This document shows positions 56,043 through 64,000 of a DNA stretch of 64,000 nt, piece by piece; position 1 is the stretch's first letter; each line of letters starts with the position of its first letter. The stretch comes from Gaeumannomyces sp. JS-464 (taxonomy: Eukaryota > Ascomycota > Sordariomycetes > Magnaporthales > Magnaporthaceae): NCBI GenBank assembly GCA_002197995.1, contig NGZR01000004.1:4154001-4218000 (forward strand). The letters run 5' to 3'. Below the pieces are notes generated by a model. That model worked only from the letters and a program-made list of their open reading frames with translations, was not told the DNA's origin and did not search any database. Made by a program: the position numbers and the translations under genes.

Positions 56043-59000
56043 CTTGGTGGTGTTGGTGATGCCGAGGGGTGTCACTCCAGCCAGATGACGACGGGACGAA
56101 GACAAACGAACTCAAGACAATAAGAAAGGAGTGACGAAGGCCGTGAGCTTGTGTGGACAGCCCGAGGTGGGTACTGTCGATGGCGAATACGGCACTCCGA
56201 TATCCGCGAACCACACGAGCAGCTCGGCGGAGCGCGTCACTTGCAAATTACACCCTTTTTTTGCACGGGATAAAAAGGGGTTTGAAAATGTCCAAAAACG
56301 AGAGGGCGCCCTCGAAAACACAGATAAGACAGAAAAAAATTATAAATAATGAGAATAAGGGCGACGGCACTCAAACGCAAACAAGCACGCAAGGGAAAGG
56401 AGGCCAAACGTGGAATCTGGACTGCCTACTAAACACACGCAGCGCGAAGAAAAATTTCCGCCCGACATCCGGGGCACCTACTAATTTCCAATTGCGGAAT
56501 CACCGACCCGCGGCGGTCTGGGGCGGGCGCCTCCTATTTGGTAGGGGGCCCAGACGCAGGAAGAAAAGAACCCTCGTCCGCCATGGCGAATCGAGGGTTT
56601 CGCCTCCTTGCACTGGGCGTTGTTTCGCGGCTGGTTCTGCGATGGAGCAGTTTTAAACAGATCTGTCGAGCTCGATCACGCAATCGGGCGCTAGGCCGCT
56701 TTGGGGCTAGCGCCATTTCGGAATCCCCAGGTGCAGCGGCTCCGACGCTGAGTTTTATCCATTACTCGAGCCAGGGTGCCGAGCCAGCTTGGACGGCTCA
56801 CATCACGAGATATGGCACATGACTTTCAAGTGAGTGCCGACGCGTTTCTCGATGGGCAATTTTCTGTCTTCGGGTGAAGGTCGGCGCCATCGATCCGACA
56901 CCAAGTGCCAGACACCAATTCTTCGATTGCGCATCCTGCACAACATTGCGACCCGGAAGGCCGTCTCCCAGTGACAGCAAAAATGCCCTGAATTCCTGGA
57001 CGGAATACTAGCCAGGGCGTCTAGTTACCTCAGACAGCTTGTGAGACGGTGCCCTGGATCTCCGTATCCGAACCCTTGGTTCCGGCCGATGGAGGCTGCC
57101 CGTCCGAACAATGTGTTCTCTTTTTGTTATTTGTCTTGTGCTTCTATCATACCGTGGCCACGGCTAGTTCATGTTGCCTTCGGGTTACCTTGACCGAACT
57201 CTTGGACCCGGAGAGGGAGGGCATGTCACGGCCGTGCCCAACACGAGCAGGAGTCTTGCCCAGATTCTTGCCAGGCCGTTTGTGTCTTTTTGGGGGCACA
57301 GATACATGGCGTCTGTTGAAAAATAGCCCGTATGCGAGGGTAGGGACGTCTCGGCTCGCGTCTTAGCCGAGTGGCAACGGCAAACTACTCTCCCGCCCGC
57401 CTGGACGGGTCGATCGGGCCGCAGGGAGATCGCGTTCCTCAACTCCCGTCACTCGGCCGAGGATGAGAAGCGAAATGTGGACCGAGAGTCTGTCTCGGCC
57501 GTGAAGTCCGGCCTGAGTGGCGGATGTGGCCGCAATACATAGCACACGCATGCTCAGCGTCGGGCCCGGGCGAGTGGGCTCTTGTGGATCAAGCTTGAAG
57601 GGCAGAATCTCGGGACGCTCGTCTCAGTGCCCCATCTCAGAGCTGCCCTTCCCATGTTCGACAAACCTGTTTCCGGGTCTCTGGCTCCATCGCGCGCGAG
57701 CTTGTTTGCCTCCACGACGACGACCTACCCGGGGCGACACAAGCGCCGCTGCATGTCTCAATTGCCCAGGCACACCGGCGGCAGGTGGCAGCCCCGATTA
57801 TGCAGGAACCTGCACTTGACATGGCGATCGGGTTGGAGGGACGCTTGACGTCTCAATGACCTCCCGTTCCTGTCTCGGGGCCTGCCCTCCTTCCGGGTCA
57901 GGGGGGTTCAGGCGGTATTTTGGTCGCGTCCTATGAGCCCGTGTTTTTAATGCACTGAGCCTTTTGAGTCAACCTCGTCCCGCCCGACGGCACCGTTCCC
58001 GCGGACGGGGACATTTCGCCTCGTTGCCCCCGATCGAAGACAGAAATCACCGAAAGGGCCGAAGCCGGCGGTCGCCCAGAGCAGAGGCGAGACCGTGGTT
58101 CGGGTGTCGGCACTACCAGTACGAACTGACGGACACCTCCCAACGGCCTGTCCCCGTTCTCGTTATCATATGCTGGTTTGGCGTGAGAGGTTAGGGAGCC
58201 CCAGATTGAGGCGTCGCCTTGGCTGCGTCTGTTAACCGACGACGGCTGGCGGTGGCTTCTGATGGCTTGGTCTATGGCTTGCCAGGCCGTCGTCGTGGAA
58301 GGCGAGATGTGATGGGGTTGACGGGATGTCATTGGAGCCTGCTGTGAAACACCACGTTTTGGTGGCGTGGCGGCTCGCTAGTCAAGAGGCTACAGCAGCG
58401 AAGGCGAGTTGAGGCTGCCTGTCCCCGGGTGGCAGACGGCTGATACGATGGCTGCTCCAAACAGAAGCCTCCGATAGATGTCGTGCTGGCGAGCTCTGCG
58501 CAGGGCTTGACGCTCTGTCGCATGTGTTCCCGTGTGGGCACCGGCTACTCAGTGTGGGATGGCGGCGACGCCATATACCGGCTAGCCCTAAGGCTCGGCT
58601 GGTTCCACCGGGGGTTGCGCTGGATACCGCCTGGGAACCTGGCTGACAACATGACACACAGGACAGGCAGCAGCAGCCTTAGGGATGAGGTACACAAGAG
58701 CAACATGGACTTGGCCGACGCCTCCTGCCCAACACCCGTGTACATCAGACAGTCATATGTCAGCCCACCACGAAGTGAATGGATGCACAGCAAGCATTGC
58801 ATCATGCGAGCAAGGCTTGTTTCCTTGGAGCAGGGCGGGATATTTGCTTATGCTTGATGGAGATCGGACGCATGGTACTGCAGCTCTGATGCGACGCCGA
58901 CACGAAGCGATTCTTGCAAACAATATCGCATCACGCCCCAGCTGGACAGCCAGATTCTGTCCTTCGTCGACGTGGCATCTGCTTGAGCTGTGCCCGGTGC

Positions 59001-60461
59001 GTTGCGGCCTGTTCGCGTGGTGCGGAATTTTGGCGTGGAGTAGCACCCAAATCTCTTATGCGACATACCAACTGGAGCCACCACCAAGCGAAACCCTGCC
59101 TGCGTCTGGCGCCTGCCACTCGTCAATGCTATCCCTGCTGTCGCCACGGGCGGCAGTCGTTCTTTTCTTGGCTGCTAGATCAAGCTTCACGCGCCGCACA
59201 TCTCGCTCGGAACCCCATCATCGACTGGGGAATGGGGTTGACGGAACGAAGCGGTCACCGGACGCCGGTCGGCTCTGCTCCTTGGCTAGCGCCCCGCCCG
59301 GTCCGGGGCTGCCGGCTCCTCCTAGTGGCTGCCACAGCAGGGACCCATGCAGCCAAACGGCACCATCAGTCACCAATGCGCAGGTCGATGGGTCCTGCGC
59401 GACTTGTGCGTGAACGACAGCCACATGATTAATCGCAACTGCGACGCCTCCGGCCATCGCTGATGGAAGCGTGAGGTAGGCGAAAGCAACATGCAGAATC
59501 CTCGGCCCCAGGTCGAGGGCAGGGCTGCCTGGATGTCCTCCGCTCAGGACCATTCAATTTCACTCCAGGGAATCTGCGCGGTGAATAAAAGCAGGTTGCC
59601 AGCTCGATGAGTTTTTCGTCCCAGTGGATGGCTCCTTCCTCTTCACTTCGACGTTCCATTACCCATCATCATTCTGCTTGGTAGCGTGTTGCGAGACCCT
59701 ACCCGAAGCAAGGCCTAGTGATTCACTTTACTTTCAGTTACCGTTGCACCTGTTCTACCTTTAACTCCCCATTCTCCTCTGCCGACTGTCTGGCTGCCAT
59801 CGAGTGGTCCTCTGGGCACGACGCACTCTCTTTTGGGTGTCCTGATCAACTGTTTCCCTGCAAGTGCGCGCGCCGGTTGGGCTTGCTTGTTTTAGGAGGC
59901 AGGCTGCGCTCCTGCCTTCCCGGCGCTGTACACCCTCGCTTCTGCCATCCAAGAAGAGCAAGTCCGGCAGGGCTCTCGCAGGCGGCAAAAGCAAACCTTT
60001 ATGGAGACCCGTCTTTTGGGTGCCAAGATTCCCCACGAACCACTGCCGTCTGCCATCCCGTCCCCCGGAGCCACTTTCTGCTGCCGCGACTGGCTACCAG
60101 GCTACCTAACCTAACGCGGCCCTCACCTCGATATCAGCCGGCAGCGAGCACGCCTGACACCCCCGATCCGCATTTCCTAATCTGGGCTCGGTTTAATAAC
60201 CCGCGTCAATATCGATTACCACATACCTGGAGAGAGCAGGGCAGGGCGCGAGAGACAGCGATTCAGAGACCAGAGCATCAGTCACTCGACGCCCTCAGCC
60301 TGCATCAGACACCGGGAACAATCCGGGAATAGCTGCCCGAAAGAACTGATCGACCACCTGGCTCCGCGACTTAGCCGGCGCGGCGCAGACCACACGCCAG
60401 AGACTACGCCGCCAGCTAGGCGTACCAGCAGCACGGCAGCCTCCCAGAAAGCGTCGCCGCC
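56043..60461. other. 4.4-kb region without recognised gene
   Basis: Between the divergent met10 and copper-ATPase genes. It begins with the met10 promoter (AT-rich, A runs at about 56250-56350). The remainder has mixed composition and open frames of up to 242 codons on both strands, none with introns, motifs or a plausible start. No tRNA, 5S rRNA or transposon end was recognised. Confidence 0.45.
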
Positions 60462-63400
60462 ATGGCTCCGTCTCACGCGCCTGCGGGTCGCTCAACAGAC
60501 CCCGCCGTGACCAGTTTCCTCCTGGCAACCTGCACTGTCCCACCTGCGTCTCCGCCATAAAGAGTGTCTTGCACGCGTCGTGCAGAGGCCAGATAAAATG
60601 GGTATCGCCCAACATCGTGACCACCGTCGTGACTGTGGAACACGACCCAGACGCCCCCATCGCAACCATGGCCGCCGAGCTTGAGCAGGCCGGCTTCAAG
60701 GTGTGCGGTGTCACATCTACCGTCGGAGAGTACGAGGTTCCTGGCGCCCACACTGCCGCCTCGGCTGGCACCGGCGGTGATGGTGCCGCCGATCGTGCGA
60801 GAGATAAAGGGAAGCAGCCTGCTCTCTCGTCGTCGGGCTGGCTTAGGTCTCCAGTCTTCGGCTCAAGGTCTTCCCCTGATCGACAGGACGCACACTTGAA
60901 GAACTGCGAGGAGTGCCGCAGGAAGAGTACCAGCTCAGCAACTGGTCTAGAGTCGATAGGCGACACCGCTATCGACTCTATTGTGGCATCATCACATCCC
61001 ATTGTCAAGTTCCAAACTATCAACAAGCACGAAGGGCTCTCTCCCTCGCCAAAGCACCCTATCGGCATGTCTACCAAGTCGTTCGTCACGACGGATGTCG
61101 AGGATGCCCCAATATGGAGGGCGACCCTAGCCATCGGCGGCATGACCTGTGCTGCATGCTCCAACACCATCACCAAAGATCTCGAGCAGCGAGACTGGGT
61201 CTCGAACATCACCGTCAGCCTGTTGACCAACAGCGCCACCATTGACTTCCTGGACAAGGACAAGACGGACCAGATCGTCGAGGCGATCGAAAGTCTCGGC
61301 TACGATGCTGCGGTAGACTCGGTCGTCGCTATCCAGGAGAGCGAGGATGCCACGCAAACAGGAGCGCACCGTCGAAATCGCCGTGGAGGGCATGTACTGC
61401 GAACACTGTCCCAGCCGCGTCACTCGAAGCCTTGCCCCCTTCGCCAACCTGTACTCACTCATCATCGACAAGGAGCCCACGCGGCAGCGCCCAATCCTCA
61501 GAGTGACCTACGTTCCCCGGCCGCCTGGGCTTACCGTCCGCAAGATCATAGCGGCTATCGAGGCAAGCGACCCAGCCTTCAGCGCATCCATTCATCACCC
61601 ACCTACACTCGAGGAGCGCTCCAAGGAGATCCAGCGCCGGCATCAGCGTCAGATCCTATACAGGGTCATCTTTACCGGCATAGTGTGCGTGCCGACCTTT
61701 GTTCTCGGCATAGTTTACATGTCACTCATCCCTGAAGGCAACCGCGACAAGCACCACCTCATGTTGCCCTGGACCTCGGGCATCAGCCGCCTGCAGATGG
61801 CCCTCTTCATTATGGCGACCCCCGTCTACTTCTTCGCCGCCGATGTCTTCCACGTCCGCGCCTTCAAGGAGATCCGGGCACTCTGGCGACGGGTGGTCAC
61901 CGCACCCCTGTGCTGCAGCGCTTTCTATCGCTTCGGAGCATGAACACACTAATGTCGCTGGGCACCACCATCGCCTACGTTAGCTCGACAAGCCAGCTCA
62001 TCGCCGCCGCCGTCTATCAGCCCAAGACTATCAGCGACTCTAACTTTTACTTTGACGCTGTCGTCTTCCTAACCTTTTTCTTGCTCCTCGGCCGTCTCAT
62101 TGAGTCCTATAGCAAGTCCAAGACGGGAAGCGCGGTCGAGGCGCTCGGGAAGCTGCGCCCCACCACCGCCATCCTCGTAGAGCCGCAACAGTCACGTACC
62201 GCCGTCTCTACTACCGACACGGGTGGCCTGAATGACGAAAAGAGCGACGCCGCACCGGCTATCAATATTGTGGACACGGTAGTCAAGACGGACCTCCTAG
62301 ACCTGGGAGATATCGTCAGGATCCCACACGGCAGCTCGCCGCCGGCCGACGGCGTCGTGGTGCAGGGCACGTCGAGCTTTGACGAATCCAGCTTGACAGG
62401 CGAGTCGCGGCCCATCCGCAAGGCGCCCGGCGACGCCGTCTACGCCGGAACTGTCAACAAGGACAGACCCGTCTTGGCTCGAGTGACTGGTGCCTCGGGC
62501 CGTTCTATGCTGGACCAGATCGTTCGTGTTGTGCGCGAGGGCCAGGCTCGGCGCGCCCCGCTCGAGCAGTTTGCAGACCTGCTCACCACGTACTTCGTGC
62601 CGTGCGTCACCCTCATTGCGATTCTCACCTGGATAGTCTGGCTGGCACTGGGCCTGACGGGTTCCGTTGAGGGACACTTCCTCGATGTTACGTCAGGCGG
62701 CTGGGTTGCATTTTCGTTGCAGTTCGCCATCTCTGTCTTTGTTGTTGCTTGCCCCTGTGGCATCGCCCTGGCCGCCCCCACGGCCATCCTCGTTGGCGGC
62801 GGTTTGGCCGCGCGGCACGGTATCCTGGCCAAGGGCGGCGGCCTCGCATTCGAGACGGCTAGTCGGACAAGCTGTGTTGTCTTTGACAAGACAGGGACGT
62901 TAACTATGGGTGGTGAACCAAAGATCACCGACTCTGAGTTTTTCCTCGCCGAGCATGATGAAAAGGATAGGAAACAGGCGCTCTTGGCGGCTCTCAAAGC
63001 CATCGAGGAGAACAGCAGCCACACAGTCGCCAAGGCGCTAGTTTCTTTCTGCGCGGAGCAGGCTCTCCCGATCGGTGGAAGCATCGAGGACGTACAGGAG
63101 ATTCCTGGGAAGGGTATGAAAGGAACATATATGCCCGCTGACGGCTCTCCCGCCTTTGAGATCATCGTGGGCAACATGGCACTCATGGAGCAATTTTCCG
63201 CCCCGGCGCCTGAGAATCTGGATAAGACCATCACTGCGTGGACCGAAGGAGCCAAGTCGGTCGCCCTAGTCGCCTCCCGGCCACGGCCACAGGTGCCCGA
63301 GGATGATGAGAAAGGGGATAACAACAGAACACCATTCTCCATCAGCGCCGCCTTCGCCATGTCAGACCCAGTCCGGCCAGAGGCGCGCGCCGTCGTGGCC

Positions 63401-64000
63401 GCACTTCGCCAACGTGGCCTGCAGGTGTACATGCTCTCGGGCGACAACGCGGCCACGGCGCGCGCTGTGGGAACGCGTGTGGGCATCGATGTTGACAATG
63501 TTCTGGCCGAGGTACTCCCGCGCAAAAGGCGGAGCAGATCAAGCGCTTGCAGATGACAGCTAGCCCTTCATCTTCAAAGCAGCAGCGCGCCATAGTGGCC
63601 ATGGTGGGCGATGGCGTCAACGATGCGCCCGCGCTGGCGCAAGCCGATGTTGGTGTAGCGGTCGGGTCAGGATCGGACGTGGCCATCTCGAGCGCCGGGT
63701 TCGTCCTGGTGCAGAGCGACCTGCGCAACGTGGTGACGCTGCTCGAGCTCTCAGCCGCCGTGTTCAGGCGCATCAAGCTCAACTTTGGCTGGGCGCTCGT
63801 CTACAACGTGCTCGCGGTCCCTGTCGCCGCTGGCGTCCTGTACCCGGTCAGTACCCCGGCGGGCAGCACATCCGGCTGGACCCGGTCTGGGCAAGCCTGG
63901 CCATGGCGTTGAGCAGCATCAGCGTCGTCCTCAGCTCGCTCGCGCTCGGTACCAGGTGGTGGGGCGTTGGATTCCGCGCCAGCAAGGCCGCGGCGGCGGA
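60462..64000 (+). CDS. Copper-transporting P1B-type ATPase, 3' end beyond the window
   Basis: ATG at 60462-60464. Three heavy-metal-associated domains with NLHCPTC, GMTCAAC and GMYCEHC lie ahead of the membrane part. P-type motifs: [15 protein letters not shown] (actuator), [13 protein letters not shown] (copper site in the membrane), [11 protein letters not shown] (phosphorylated Asp), [15 protein letters not shown] and [20 protein letters not shown]. The usual HP motif of the nucleotide domain reads SSHTVAKAL. Fungal copper ATPases of this layout (Ccc2/CrpA/Pca1 group) load secretory cuproenzymes or export copper; the subgroup is not resolved. Five single-base corrections are needed at about 60524, 61351-61360, 61888-61896, 63518-63528 and 63845-63860. 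The frame after the last reads [20 protein letters not shown] and leaves the window, so only a short C-terminus is missing. Confidence 0.9.

Noticed and set aside
58685..59413. 242-codon open frame upstream of the copper ATPase
   Set aside because: No domain; overlapping frames of similar length on both strands; codon use not like the neighbouring genes.

Overview
The window is nuclear DNA of a filamentous ascomycete (Pezizomycotina, most likely Sordariomycetes; the exact genus cannot be read from the sequence). The evidence is short introns (mostly 50-110 bp) with GTRAGT-type donors, CTAAC-like branch points and YAG acceptors, GC-rich coding sequence, one gene per promoter on either strand, and fungal families: two HET-domain proteins, a Kar5/Tht1 nuclear-fusion protein, Rsm1, Met22, Met10, a Ccc2/CrpA-type copper ATPase and a fungal GH43 galactanase.

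Layout. 0-12.5 kb is accessory: the 5' part of a coiled-coil protein gene, an Hsp70-like ATPase, a one-pass membrane protein with five tandem Cys-rich modules, a HET protein and a secreted GH43 exo-galactanase-like enzyme. 13-19.3 kb holds a membrane-anchored multicopper-oxidase-like protein that has lost its copper ligands, a Ser/Thr kinase fused to WD40-like repeats, and a small secreted protein built as a Kex2-type repeat precursor. 20-29 kb is a conserved housekeeping block: Kar5, mitochondrial ribosomal protein uL6, 3'(2'),5'-bisphosphate nucleotidase, Rsm1 and a small Ala/Pro-rich protein. 31-37 kb is accessory and decayed: a HET gene interrupted by an in-frame TAG, then remains of a multi-span membrane protein with in-frame stops. 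38-56 kb carries a disordered protein, a PP2A activator (PTPA), a small Gly/Val/Thr repeat protein, a long coiled-coil protein, an acidic nuclear protein and the sulfite reductase alpha subunit. After 4.4 kb without a gene, a copper P1B-ATPase runs off the right end.

Functional links. Met10 (sulfite reduction) and Met22 (removal of the inhibitory by-product PAP) serve the same sulfate-assimilation pathway, although they lie 28 kb apart and are not co-transcribed. HET proteins, the kinase-WD40 fusion and the Hsp70-like ATPase are types often found in fungal self/non-self and stress signalling; here that is proximity only.

Quality warning. About half of the genes, including conserved single-copy ones, need one or more single-base corrections to keep their reading frame, very often at G/C runs. 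This looks like residual indel error in the assembly and not mass pseudogenisation. The 18.9-29.2 kb block needs none. Premature in-frame stops at 31-36 kb are a different type of damage and may be real.
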